From NCBI RefSeq assembly GCF_903642285.1, contig NZ_CAHJWJ010000006.1:1-64000 (forward strand): 64,000 bases of DNA. Direction: 5' to 3'. The notes beneath the pieces are model-generated. The model ran no database searches. It was not told the DNA's origin and saw nothing but the letters and a program-made list of their open reading frames with translations. Shown piece by piece: positions 18,266 to 26,581 of this stretch. Both the position numbers and the translations under genes were made by a program. The stretch comes from Sphingomonas bacterium. GTDB lineage: Bacteria > Pseudomonadota > Alphaproteobacteria > Sphingomonadales > Sphingomonadaceae. Position 1 is the stretch's first letter. Each line of letters opens with the position of its first letter.

Positions 18266-19750
18266 TCAATTCCTGGTCGCGGCCGCGTGGCGGATCGCGA
18301 CTACCCGGACACTGCGCTCGGTCGGGTCGATCGGATCGAGCATGAACGCACCGAGATCGCGGTTTGCCGTCAGCCAGGCGACGTGCTCGGGCGTTATGCG
18401 CTGACCGGGCACCAGCCGTGGTACGCCCGGCGGGGCGGGGGCAATGGTCTCCGCGGCGATACGGCCCGCAGCGTCGGCGAGCGGGACCTGCTCGACGGCC
18501 CCGAAGAATGCATCTGCAGGATCGAGAGACATATCCGTCGTCAGCGAAGCGATGCCCGGCGGGTCGCCGATAGCCGGCAGCGACAGCTCCCCCGACTGCA
18601 GCCGCCGCGCGCAATCCGCAAGGCCCCGTGCCAAGGCTCTCACGTTACCGGCGGTCGTGCCGACCGAGACAATGGCCAAAAGATGACGCGCGTCCGACAA
18701 GCCGACGCTGACGCGGTGGTGCTCGTTCAGCCAGTCGTCGATCGCATAGCCGGACACGCCCAGCCCGGAGATATCGATCAGAACCTTCGAGCCGTCGAGT
18801 TCGGTACCCGGAGGCAGATCGGCTTCCGTAAAGATCCGCACGCCTTCGATTGGCTCCAGGCGCTTGCGCAGATCGGCAGCCCTCGCGAGCGTCTTGCGCC
18901 ACAGCGCCTCGCCGTTGAGAACATGATCGCGGCGGGCGGCGTCAAGGCTCGCCAAGATCGGCACCGATGGGCTGGTCGTCTCATACAACTCGTAGGCCAT
19001 CCACAGTCGCTGACGGTCGACCAGCTCCCCGCGCGCAAGCAGGGCGGAACCCTGGGTGAGAGCGCCCATCGTCTTGTGGAGGCTGTACACCGCAATATCG
19101 GCACCCTTCGTCAGGGCGTCGTGCGGAAGGTCCTCGCAGAACGCGAACGCCCCGCCCCAGGCCGCGTCGCAAATCAGCGGGATGCCGCGCGCGTGGCAGG
19201 TCTCGGCAAGCGCGGCGATGTCGCTGGTGACCCCGTAATAGGTCGGCGACACGACGACGAACGCTTTTGCCTCCGGGTTCGCGTCGAGAGCCGCGGCCAG
19301 GGTGGCCTGCCCGACACCGTGTTCCAGGTCCCATGCCGCGTCGACGATGACGGGCACGATCACCGCGTTGAGCCCCGCCGCCAGCGCGTGCGCGCGCTCC
19401 GCCTTGTGCACGTTGGCGGCCAACAAAATGGTGTCGCCGGCCCGCGTCACCGCCGCGAGCGCCGTGTGGAGGCTTTGTGTCGACCCGCCGGTCACGAACC
19501 GGCAGAAGTCCGCATGCCACGCCTCGGCGGCGAGTTCATGCGCGCGTTGAAGGACGTGCGCGCTCTCGGTGCGATCGTCGAGCCCCTTGGGCGTAATCAC
19601 GTCGGCAGCGAATACCTGGCGGCCGAGCAGCCGGCGCAAATCGCGCGGGACGGTCGCGCCCTGGTGATGGCCGGGCGCTCCGAAGCCGTGCACAGTTCGA
19701 CGCTCGATTGCGGCAAGAGCTTCGAGAACGGGCGCATTATGCTGGTCCAT
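18266..19750 (-). CDS. Orn/Lys/Arg decarboxylase-like PLP enzyme
   Basis: A 494-residue fold-type I PLP enzyme related to the basic amino-acid decarboxylases. The Schiff-base lysine is Lys226 in SLHKTMG, the typical S-x-H-K of this family, and the PLP-nitrogen partner is Asp195 in CDAAWGG. TGGSTQS (about 88-94) forms the phosphate-binding turn, and HGFGAPGHHQG near the N-terminus matches the family's GHxxG opening. It lacks the N-terminal response-regulator-like wing domain of the large inducible enterobacterial enzymes. Met at 19750 starts the family homology; the frame is open further upstream but looks non-coding. Substrate (Arg, Lys or Orn) is not certain. Downstream it converges on an APC permease. 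Confidence 0.8.
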   Translation of the reverse strand: MDQHNAPVLEALAAIERRTVHGFGAPGHHQGATVPRDLRRLLGRQVFAADVITPKGLDDRTESAHVLQRAHELAAEAWHADFCRFVTGGSTQSLHTALAAVTRAGDTILLAANVHKAERAHALAAGLNAVIVPVIVDAAWDLEHGVGQATLAAALDANPEAKAFVVVSPTYYGVTSDIAALAETCHARGIPLICDAAWGGAFAFCEDLPHDALTKGADIAVYSLHKTMGALTQGSALLARGELVDRQRLWMAYELYETTSPSVPILASLDAARRDHVLNGEALWRKTLARAADLRKRLEPIEGVRIFTEADLPPGTELDGSKVLIDISGLGVSGYAIDDWLNEHHRVSVGLSDARHLLAIVSVGTTAGNVRALARGLADCARRLQSGELSLPAIGDPPGIASLTTDMSLDPADAFFGAVEQVPLADAAGRIAAETIAPAPPGVPRLVPGQRITPEHVAWLTANRDLGAFMLDPIDPTERSVRVVAIRHAAATRN

Positions 19751-20081
19751 GATGCGACAACGCATAGCTCGGCTCCCGGCCCAACCGGCGGAAATAAACG
19801 CTGCGGCAAGCGGATCGACGCCGCCCCTCGACGATGCCGATGAACAAGCGTCCGGTTTCGAGCGCCCATAAGCCTGACGGAACGCCCGCCTCTGGATCTG
19901 CGGTGGGTGCAAACGCAGCGGCCGTACTCGACCAATCTCAAACTTCGGTTCTTTCCGCCGGCTCCAGAGCATCTTCCACGTCGACCCCGCGGTAGCGCAC
20001 CGCGTCGACCGCGCGCGGATCGACAACGGTTGACGTTCTGCGGCCTACGGAACATGTTGCACCGCAACAAGGGGCGGCCCT
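19751..20081. other. Divergent intergenic region between decarboxylase and nasT
   Basis: 331 bases without a convincing gene, separating the divergent decarboxylase and nasT starts, so it should hold both promoters. On the plus strand TTGACG (20030-20035) followed after 17 bases by CATGTT (20053-20058) is a weak sigma-70-like candidate for nasT. AAGGGG (about 20069-20074) is the nasT ribosome binding site. Nothing else stands out. Confidence 0.4.
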
Positions 20082-20660
20082 GTGCGGATCGTGATCGTCG
20101 ATGACAGCGGGATGCGGGCGACCGTTCTGGAGGACGGGCTTCGCGAGGCTGGTTATGACGACATCGAGGTGATGGTCCCGCGTGGCGGCTTTGTAGCGAG
20201 GCTCGAGCGGATCTCGCCTGACGTGGTGTTGATGAACCTCGGGAGTCCCAGCCGCGACACCCTCGAAGACATGTTCGCGGTCAGCCGCGCGCTGGCGCGC
20301 CCGATCGCGATGTTCGTCGACAGCTCGGACGAGGCGATGATCGGCGCGGCGATCGACGCGGGCGTGTCGGCCTATGTCGTCGACGGTTTGCGCAAGGAGC
20401 GGGTCAAGCCGGTGCTGGAACTCGCGATCCGCCGCTTCCACGCCTTCGCGCGAATGCAGGCCGAACGCGACGAGGCGGTGACCGCGCTCGCCGAGCGCAA
20501 GACGATCGACCGCGCCAAGCAGATCCTGATGCGGACCCGGCAGCTCGCCGAGCCCGACGCCTATGCGCTGCTACGCAAGACGGCGATGAACCAGGGCCGC
20601 CGGATCATCGACGTGGCCGACGCATTGATTACCGCAAGCGGCCTGTTGGGAGACACGTGA
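20082..20660 (+). CDS. nasT: NasT-type ANTAR antiterminator with receiver-like domain
   Basis: A 192-residue protein: receiver-like domain (about 1-120) and C-terminal ANTAR RNA-binding domain (about 130-190, DRAKQILMRTRQ and AYALLRKTAMNQGRRI). NasT binds tandem hairpins in nitrate-assimilation leader RNAs and blocks terminator formation; in the absence of nitrate it is held inactive by NasS. The receiver keeps the N-terminal acidic pair (IVDDSG), but the phosphorylation site is Asn52 (VVLMNLGSPSRD), so phosphorylation there is impossible. This agrees with control by protein-protein binding. GTG 20082 is preceded by AAGGGG. The stop abuts nasS directly, and two leader RNAs with the expected target layout lie downstream. 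Confidence 0.9.
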   Translation: MRIVIVDDSGMRATVLEDGLREAGYDDIEVMVPRGGFVARLERISPDVVLMNLGSPSRDTLEDMFAVSRALARPIAMFVDSSDEAMIGAAIDAGVSAYVVDGLRKERVKPVLELAIRRFHAFARMQAERDEAVTALAERKTIDRAKQILMRTRQLAEPDAYALLRKTAMNQGRRIIDVADALITASGLLGDT

Positions 20661-21866
20661 ATGACGCCGATCGCGGCCGCCTTCCTGCCGCTCACCGACG
20701 CCGCACCGTTGATCGCCGCGCGCGAACTCGGCTTTGCACGCGACGAGGGCGTCGACCTGTCGCTGGTCCGCGAGAGCTCATGGGCATCGGTGCGCGACCG
20801 GCTGATCTACAAGCAGGTGCAGGCGGCGCACATGCTCGCGCCGCTCGCGGTGGCGGTGTCGCTGGGGTTGAGCCAGCATCGCGCCGCGCTGGTCGCGCCG
20901 TTCGTGCTGAGCGTCAACGGCAACGCGCTGACGCTCGCGCCGGACCTCGCCGCCGCGCTCGACCCCAATCCGGCGGCGCGCGTCGCCGACCCGGTCGCGT
21001 GCGCGCACGACCTCGCCGCCGCGATCGGGCTACACCGCCGCAAGCCGGTGATCGGCGTCGTGCATCGCTTTTCCAGCCATGCGCTGATCCTGCGCTACTG
21101 GCTGGGCTTCGCGGGCGTCGACGCGGACCGTGACGTCAACCTGCGCGTGCTGTCGCCGTCGCTGATGGTCGAAGCGCTGCGCGGCGGCGAGATCGACGGG
21201 TTTATCGCGGGCGAACCGTGGAACAGCGTCGCGGTCGCGCAAGGGGTAGGCGAGATCGTCGCGCTCGGGGCGGGCATCTGGGCACGGGGCGTCGAAAAGG
21301 TGCTGGCGTGCCGCGCCGACTGGGCGGAGGCGCACCCCGATCCGCTCGATCGGCTGTTGCGCGCGCTCGACCGCGCGGCGGCATGGTGCGATGATGCGGT
21401 CAACCGCGACGCGCTGGCGACCCTGCTGTCCCGCCCCGATTACATCGACCAGCCGGTCGAGCATCTCCTGCCAGCGCTGTCCGAGCGAATGACGCTGGTG
21501 GACGGCGGGACATCGACGAGCGCGCCCGACTTCCTCCTGTTCCACCGCCAGGCAGCGAATTTTCCCTGGCGCAGCCAGGCCCTGTGGATTTATTCCCAGA
21601 TGGTCCGGTGGCATATGATCCCGCCGAGCGCGCAAGCCGAGCGCGCTGCGGCGGACGTGTTTCGCTCCGACCTCTATCGCCGCGCGCTGGGCGCGGGCGG
21701 GGCGGTGATGCCGGGCGCGAGTATGAAGCTGGAAGGCTCGCTCGCGGCACCGCACGGCGTCGGCTCGCGCGACGGCAGGCTGATGCTGGGGCCGGACCTG
21801 TTCTTCGACGGGCGCGTGTTCGATCCGTCGGCGATCAGCGAGTATCTGGCCGGGTTCGCGCCCTGA
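20661..21866 (+). CDS. nasS: NasS, cytoplasmic nitrate-binding sensor of the NasST system
   Basis: A 401-residue homologue of the NrtA nitrate-binding proteins, beginning directly at the substrate-binding fold (IAAAFLPLTDAAPLIAARE). There is no signal peptide or lipobox, the feature that separates cytoplasmic NasS from the periplasmic transporter component. NasS binds NasT when nitrate is absent and releases it when nitrate is bound. Other family-like segments are RFSSHALILRYWL and IDGFIAGEPWNSVA. The ATG follows the nasT stop with no gap, so the two are coupled and probably made in near-equal amounts. No ABC transporter genes accompany it, which supports the sensor role. Confidence 0.9.
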   Translation: MTPIAAAFLPLTDAAPLIAARELGFARDEGVDLSLVRESSWASVRDRLIYKQVQAAHMLAPLAVAVSLGLSQHRAALVAPFVLSVNGNALTLAPDLAAALDPNPAARVADPVACAHDLAAAIGLHRRKPVIGVVHRFSSHALILRYWLGFAGVDADRDVNLRVLSPSLMVEALRGGEIDGFIAGEPWNSVAVAQGVGEIVALGAGIWARGVEKVLACRADWAEAHPDPLDRLLRALDRAAAWCDDAVNRDALATLLSRPDYIDQPVEHLLPALSERMTLVDGGTSTSAPDFLLFHRQAANFPWRSQALWIYSQMVRWHMIPPSAQAERAAADVFRSDLYRRALGAGGAVMPGASMKLEGSLAAPHGVGSRDGRLMLGPDLFFDGRVFDPSAISEYLAGFAP

Positions 21867-22068
21867 CACCATTCGCAAACTTTGCGCTTGCGAAATGACC
21901 GGAACTGCTGCCTACTGAGGAAGGCGCGCGATGACGCGCGCCCAGCGGACGTCGCGCCCCACTGCCGGGGACGAAGTCCATCGACGAACAGCAAAGCCGC
22001 TGTCCGGCCGCCTCGTGCGGGCCGGAGGGCGGCTTTTTTCGTGTCTTGAGCATTTGGGGAGAGCATTC
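21867..22068 (+). promoter_or_regulatory. nasA leader RNA: tandem hairpins for ANTAR antitermination
   Basis: Untranslated leader between nasS and the transporter gene. Hairpin one is GGCGCGC (21923-21929)/GCGCGCC (21936-21942) around the six bases GATGAC. Hairpin two is CCCC (21957-21960)/GGGG (21967-21970) around the six-base loop ACTGCC, with A at position 1 and G at position 4 as known for ANTAR targets, inside an outer GGAC/GTCC stem. An intrinsic terminator follows. Upstream, TTCGCAA (21872-21878)/TTGCGAA (21888-21894) forms another hairpin that may end nasTS transcription. The layout matches the two-hairpin plus terminator leaders bound by ANTAR proteins. Exact pairing was judged by eye. 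Confidence 0.7.
21994..22039 (+). terminator. Intrinsic terminator/attenuator in the nasA leader
   Basis: AAGCCGC (21994-22000) and TCCGGCC (22003-22009) pair with GGCCGGA (22020-22026) and GCGGCTT (22029-22035), giving a strong GC stem followed by a T-run (22034-22039). It lies 30 bases before the transporter start codon, so unless prevented it would stop transcription before nasA. Confidence 0.85.
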
Positions 22069-23310
22069 ATGGCGACGGCATATTGGGACCAACCGGTCTC
22101 GCGGACGGACAGCGGCTTCTGGGCGTCGGGGCATCGGCCGACGCTGATCGCCGCGTTCCTGTATTTCGACCTCGCCTTCATGGTGTGGGTGCTGCTCGGC
22201 CCGCTCGCGCCCGACATCGCCAGGACGCTGGCGCTGACTCCGGCGCAAAAGGGGTTGATGGTCGCCGTGCCGACGCTGGCGGGCGCGGTGCTGCGGCTGG
22301 TCAACGGCCTACTGGTCGACCGGATCGGCCCGAAGCGGTCGGGCGCGATCAGCCAGCTGATCGTGATCGGCGGGCTGCTGTCCGCCTGGTTGCTCGGCGT
22401 CAACAGCTTCGGTGCCACGCTCGTGCTCGGCGTCATCCTCGGCTTTGCGGGTGCGAGTTTCGCGATCGCGCTGCCGCTCGCCAGCCGCTGGTATCCCGCC
22501 GAGCATCAGGGCAAGGCGATGGGGATCGCAGGCATGGGCAATTCGGGCACGGTGCTCGCCGCGCTGTTCGCGCCGACGCTCGCCAAGCTGTTCGGGTGGA
22601 ACGCCGTGCTCGGGCTCGCCTGCATCCCGCTCGCGATCGTGTTTGTGGTGTTCCTCCTGCTCGCGCGCGACGCGCCGAACGCGCCGCCCGCCAAGCCGCT
22701 CACCGCCTATCTCACGCCGCTGGCGCAGGCGGATGCGTGGTGGTTCATGGCGTTCTATGCGGTCAGCTTCGGCGGTTTCCTCGGGTTGGCGGCGAGCCTG
22801 TCGATCTATTTCACCGTCCAGTTCGGGCTGACGACGGTGACCGCGGGCTATTGCACGGCTGCCTGTGTATTCGCGGGATCGCTGGTGCGGCCGCTGGGCG
22901 GCGCGTTTGCCGACCGCGTCGGCGGCGTGAAGACGCTGACGGCGGTGTACCTGCTCGCCGCCGCCGCGCTGATCGGGGTCAGCTCGGCCTCCACCGTGGC
23001 GGGCGCGCTCAGCTTCTTCGTCCTCGCGATGATCGCGCTGGGCGCGGGGAACGGGGCGGTGTTCCAGCTCGTGCCGCAGCGGTTCGGGAAGGAGATCGGC
23101 ATCATGACCGGACTCGTCGGCATGGCGGGCGGCATCGGCGGCTTTTATCTCGCCTCCTCGCTCGGCATCGCCAAGCAGGTCACGGGCGAGTTCCGCTGGG
23201 GATTCCTGATCTTCGCCGGGCTGGCGCTGATCGCGTGCGCGGGGCTGACATTCGTCAAGCGGCGCTGGCGCGCGACCTGGGGAGCGGCGCTGTCGGGCGT
23301 GCGGATCTGA
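22069..23310 (+). CDS. nasA: Nitrate/nitrite transporter, MFS NarK/NasA family
   Basis: A 413-residue twelve-helix major-facilitator protein of the nitrate porter family. The two nitrate signature regions are clear: GFAGASFAIALPLASRWYP followed by GKAMGIAGMGNSGT, and AGNGAVFQLVPQRFG followed by GLVGMAGGIGGF. It imports nitrate across the inner membrane for the reductases encoded downstream. ATG 22069 is preceded by GGGGAGAG; an in-frame ATG at 21931 lies within the leader hairpins and is rejected. Expression should depend on read-through of the attenuator directly upstream. The symbol nasA is used in the transporter sense; in some genera nasA means the reductase. Confidence 0.9.
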   Translation: MATAYWDQPVSRTDSGFWASGHRPTLIAAFLYFDLAFMVWVLLGPLAPDIARTLALTPAQKGLMVAVPTLAGAVLRLVNGLLVDRIGPKRSGAISQLIVIGGLLSAWLLGVNSFGATLVLGVILGFAGASFAIALPLASRWYPAEHQGKAMGIAGMGNSGTVLAALFAPTLAKLFGWNAVLGLACIPLAIVFVVFLLLARDAPNAPPAKPLTAYLTPLAQADAWWFMAFYAVSFGGFLGLAASLSIYFTVQFGLTTVTAGYCTAACVFAGSLVRPLGGAFADRVGGVKTLTAVYLLAAAALIGVSSASTVAGALSFFVLAMIALGAGNGAVFQLVPQRFGKEIGIMTGLVGMAGGIGGFYLASSLGIAKQVTGEFRWGFLIFAGLALIACAGLTFVKRRWRATWGAALSGVRI

Positions 23311-23737
23311 ACAAAGCGGCTCTCCCCGTCCGGGCGACGGGGAGAGCCGATCAAGGGCGCGCGGCGCGCGGCGCGGTGGCCGGGACCGCGCTCACCTCGT
23401 TCCAGACGCCGGACGCGACCCGGTTGAAGTTCCCGACTATTGGGCCGACAGTTTCGCCACGCACACCCGCAAGGGATGGATGCAGCTCGACTGGATCCTT
23501 TGACGCGAGGTCGGTGACATTCGCAGCTTGATAAGCGCGCCGATTTGAGCGATGTTCAAGGCGACCGGGCAAGGATGGCCGGTCGACTATAACCCGCCTG
23601 CTCCGACGCAGGAGAAGGCGGGGCATCGCGCGGCGCGGGCTTACCCGCTCTGCGACGGTGAATGGCAAGGCCGCCATGCAGGCGCTGGATTATTCCAGCG
23701 TCCGCATGGCGGCCTTTTTCGTTTTGAGGGACCGCGC
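23311..23737 (+). promoter_or_regulatory. nirB leader: hairpins, second ANTAR-type target
   Basis: 427 bases without a gene between nasA and nirB. Just after nasA, GGCTCTCCCCGTC (23318-23330) pairs perfectly with GACGGGGAGAGCC (23336-23348) but has no T-run. Nearer nirB, CGACCGG (23562-23568) pairs with CCGGTCG (23579-23585); an inner C-G pair leaves the six-base loop AAGGAT (A1, G4). Then CCCGCCT-g-CTCC pairs with GGAG-a-AGGCGGG (23593-23622) around the six bases GACGCA. An intrinsic terminator follows at 23667. The arrangement repeats that of the nasA leader, so nirBD-nasC-cobA is probably under its own NasT checkpoint. Confidence 0.65.
23667..23719 (+). terminator. Intrinsic terminator/attenuator in the nirB leader
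   Basis: AAGGCCGCCATGC (23667-23679) pairs with GCATGGCGGCCTT (23704-23716), capped by CGCTGG/CCAGCG around ATTATT, and is followed by a T-run to 23719. The stem is very stable and sits 18 bases before the nirB start codon. Confidence 0.88.
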
Positions 23738-26239
23738 ATGAACATGCATGTCAAGGTAAACAGCGACGAACCCGGAGACCCCGGCGCTCGAGAGCGTCTG
23801 GTCGTCGTCGGCAACGGCATGGCCGGATGTCGAGCGATCGAGGAGCTGCTGGCGCGCGAGCCCGGACGCTACCACGTTACGATCATCGGTGCCGAATCGC
23901 TGGTCAACTACAACCGCATCATGTTGTCACCGGTGCTCGCGGGCGAAAAGACGTTCGACGAGATCGTCATCAACGACCACGCCTGGTATGAAGGCAACGG
24001 CATCCGCCTGATCACCGGCGACCCCGTGACCGCGATCGACCGTGCAGCCAGAAAGGTGGTGACGCGGAGCGGAACGCATGTCGGCTACGACAAGCTGATC
24101 CTCGCCACCGGGTCCGACCCGTTCATCATCCCGGTGCCCGGCCGCGATCTGCCCGGCGTGGTCAGCTTCCGCGACATGCGCGATGTCGAGCATATGCTGG
24201 GCGCGGCGGCCCGGGGCGGAGACGCGGTGGTGATCGGTGGCGGGCTGCTCGGGCTGGAGGCGGCGCACGGGCTCACCCTGCGCGGCATGAAGGTGACGGT
24301 GATCCATCTGATGCCGACGCTGATGGAGCGCCAGCTCGACGAGGCGGCCGCCTGGCTGCTCCGGTCGGCGCTGGAGGCGCGTGGGCAGACGATCCTGACG
24401 GGCGCGAACACCGCCGAGATCGTCGGCGACGTGCAGGTAGAGGGCGTGCGGCTCAAGGACGGCACGCTGATCCCCGCCGCTCTCGTCGTCATGGCGGTCG
24501 GCATCCGCCCCAGCGTCGCGCTCGCCCGCGAGGCCGGGCTGGCGGTCGGGCGCGGCATCCAGGTCGACGACCATATGGTCACCTCCGACGCGGACGTGCT
24601 CGCGGTCGGCGAATGCGTCGAGCATGACGGCCAGGTCTATGGCCTCGTCGCGCCGCTGTGGGAGATGTGCCGTGCGCTCGCCGACGGACTGGTCGACCGG
24701 CACACGGGCTATCGCGGCTCGGTCACTTCGACCAAGCTCAAGGTGTCGGGCATCGACGTGTTCTCGGCCGGCGATTTTGCGGGCGGCGACGGCGCGGAGG
24801 ACATCGTGCTGCGCGACGCCTCGCGCGGCGTCTACAAGCGGGTGGTGGTGCGGGGCGACCGGGTGGTGGGCGCGGTGCTGTACGGCGACACCGCCGACGG
24901 CGGCTGGTATTTCGACCTGCTGAGGCGCGGCGAGGACATCGCCCCGATCCGCGACATGCTGATCTTCGGCCAGGCCTATGCCTCTGGAGGGGGGCAGGCG
25001 GACCCTAAGGCGGCCGTTGCGGCGCTCTCGGACAGTGCCGAGATCTGCGGCTGCAACGGCGTTTCCAAGGCGCGCGTGTGCGAGGCGATCGTCGGCGGCG
25101 CCGTCAGCCTCGACGCGGTGCGCTCGACCTGCAAGGCGTCCGCGTCCTGCGGGTCGTGCACCGGGCTGGTCGAGCAGCTGCTCAGCCTGACGCTGGGCAG
25201 CGACTATGGCGGCGAGCGGACGGTCAAAACCTTATGCAAATGCACCAGCTTCGGGCATGACGACGTCCGCCGCGAAATCGTCGCGCAGGGGATGCGCGCG
25301 ATCCCGGAAGTGATGCACAAGCTGCACTGGTCGACGCCCGACGGCTGCTCCGCCTGTCGGCCCGCGCTCAATTACTATCTGCTCTGCGCGTTGCCGGGCG
25401 ACTATGTCGACGACCAGCAGAGCCGCTTCGTCAACGAGCGGATGCACGCTAACATCCAGAAGGACGGCACCTATTCGGTCGTGCCGCGGATGTGGGGCGG
25501 GCTGACCAACCCGCGCGAGCTTCGCGCGATCGCCGATGTGGTGGAGAAGTTCAACGCGCCGCTGGTCAAGGTGACGGGCGGGCAGCGGCTCGACATCTTC
25601 GGCATCAAGAAGGACGATCTGCCCGCCGTGTGGGCCGACCTCAACGCCGCCGGGATGGTGTCGGGGCACGCGTACGGCAAGTCGCTCAGGACCGTGAAGA
25701 CCTGCGTCGGCTCCGACTGGTGCCGGTTCGGGACGCAGGACTCGACCGGGCTGGGCGTCAAGATCGAGCAGATGACATGGGGTTCGTGGATGCCGCACAA
25801 GTTCAAGATCGCGGTGTCGGGCTGCCCGCGCAATTGCGCCGAGGCGACGATCAAGGATTTCGGGATCGTCTGCGTCGACTCAGGGTATGAACTCCACATC
25901 GGCGGCAATGGCGGCATGAAGGTCCGCGCCACCGACCTGCTCTGCAAGGTGACGACCGAGGCGGAGGCGATGCATTACTGCGCCGCGTTCATCCAGCTCT
26001 ACCGCGAGGAAGCGCGCTACCTCGACCGCACCGCGCCGTGGCTGGAGCGGGTAGGGCTCGATTACATCAAGCAACGCGTCGTCGAGGATGCGGACGGCCG
26101 CGATGCGCTCGCCGAACGCTTCCTGTTCTCGCAACGCTTCTGCCAGGACGATCCCTGGGCGGCGCGTGCGGCGGGCGCGGATCGCGAGCAGCACGCGCAT
26201 CTGGGCGATCGCCCGCTGGTGCTGGAGGCGGCGGAATGA
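23738..26239 (+). CDS. nirB: Assimilatory nitrite reductase, large subunit
   Basis: An 833-residue cytoplasmic flavoprotein that reduces nitrite to ammonium with NAD(P)H. N-terminal FAD domain begins RLVVVGNGMAGCRAIEELL; the NAD(P)H domain carries VVIGGGLLGLEAAHGL. A BFD-like [2Fe-2S] region (CGCNGVSK, later CKASASCGSC) follows, then the sirohaem/[4Fe-4S] domain with Cys656, Cys662, Cys696 and Cys700 in CX5C and CX3C spacing (CPRNC). Length fits the family. ATG 23738 follows the attenuator by 18 bases; the open frame back to 23552 is leader sequence. The gene overlaps nirD by ATGA. Confidence 0.95.
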   Translation: MNMHVKVNSDEPGDPGARERLVVVGNGMAGCRAIEELLAREPGRYHVTIIGAESLVNYNRIMLSPVLAGEKTFDEIVINDHAWYEGNGIRLITGDPVTAIDRAARKVVTRSGTHVGYDKLILATGSDPFIIPVPGRDLPGVVSFRDMRDVEHMLGAAARGGDAVVIGGGLLGLEAAHGLTLRGMKVTVIHLMPTLMERQLDEAAAWLLRSALEARGQTILTGANTAEIVGDVQVEGVRLKDGTLIPAALVVMAVGIRPSVALAREAGLAVGRGIQVDDHMVTSDADVLAVGECVEHDGQVYGLVAPLWEMCRALADGLVDRHTGYRGSVTSTKLKVSGIDVFSAGDFAGGDGAEDIVLRDASRGVYKRVVVRGDRVVGAVLYGDTADGGWYFDLLRRGEDIAPIRDMLIFGQAYASGGGQADPKAAVAALSDSAEICGCNGVSKARVCEAIVGGAVSLDAVRSTCKASASCGSCTGLVEQLLSLTLGSDYGGERTVKTLCKCTSFGHDDVRREIVAQGMRAIPEVMHKLHWSTPDGCSACRPALNYYLLCALPGDYVDDQQSRFVNERMHANIQKDGTYSVVPRMWGGLTNPRELRAIADVVEKFNAPLVKVTGGQRLDIFGIKKDDLPAVWADLNAAGMVSGHAYGKSLRTVKTCVGSDWCRFGTQDSTGLGVKIEQMTWGSWMPHKFKIAVSGCPRNCAEATIKDFGIVCVDSGYELHIGGNGGMKVRATDLLCKVTTEAEAMHYCAAFIQLYREEARYLDRTAPWLERVGLDYIKQRVVEDADGRDALAERFLFSQRFCQDDPWAARAAGADREQHAHLGDRPLVLEAAE

Positions 26240-26580
26240 CCGGCGACTGGATCGACATCGGCGCGCTGGCGGACATCCCGCTGCGGGGCGCGCGCACGGT
26301 CCAGGTCGTGGGCGGCGAGGAGATCGCGGTGTTCCGCACCGGCGACGACCGCGTGTTCGCGCTGGTTAACCGCTGCCCGCACAAGGCGGGGCAGCTGAGC
26401 CAGGGGATCGTCCACGGCCATGCGGTCGCCTGCCCGCTGCACAATTGGCGCATCTCGCTCGAGACCGGCGAAGCGCTGGGCGAGGATCGCGGCTGCACCC
26501 CGACGATCGCGGTCCGGGCGGATGCGGGCCGGGTCCTTATCTCGCGCGACGCCGTGCGCGCGACCGCGATGGCGGCGTGA
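26236..26580 (+). CDS. nirD: Assimilatory nitrite reductase, small Rieske-type subunit
   Basis: A 114-residue Rieske-fold partner of NirB. The two Rieske half-sites CPHKAG and CPLHNW are both present, so a [2Fe-2S] cluster can be bound; some enterobacterial NirD proteins lack these ligands. It starts inside the nirB stop codon (ATGA) and ends one base before the nitrate reductase start, showing tight co-translation. Confidence 0.93.
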   Translation: MTGDWIDIGALADIPLRGARTVQVVGGEEIAVFRTGDDRVFALVNRCPHKAGQLSQGIVHGHAVACPLHNWRISLETGEALGEDRGCTPTIAVRADAGRVLISRDAVRATAMAA

Positions 26581-26581
26581 G

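Noticed and set aside
21931..22068. Longer nasA reading frame starting at ATG 21931
   Set aside because: The start lies in the loop of a leader hairpin, the added peptide is not membrane-like, and ATG 22069 has a good ribosome binding site.
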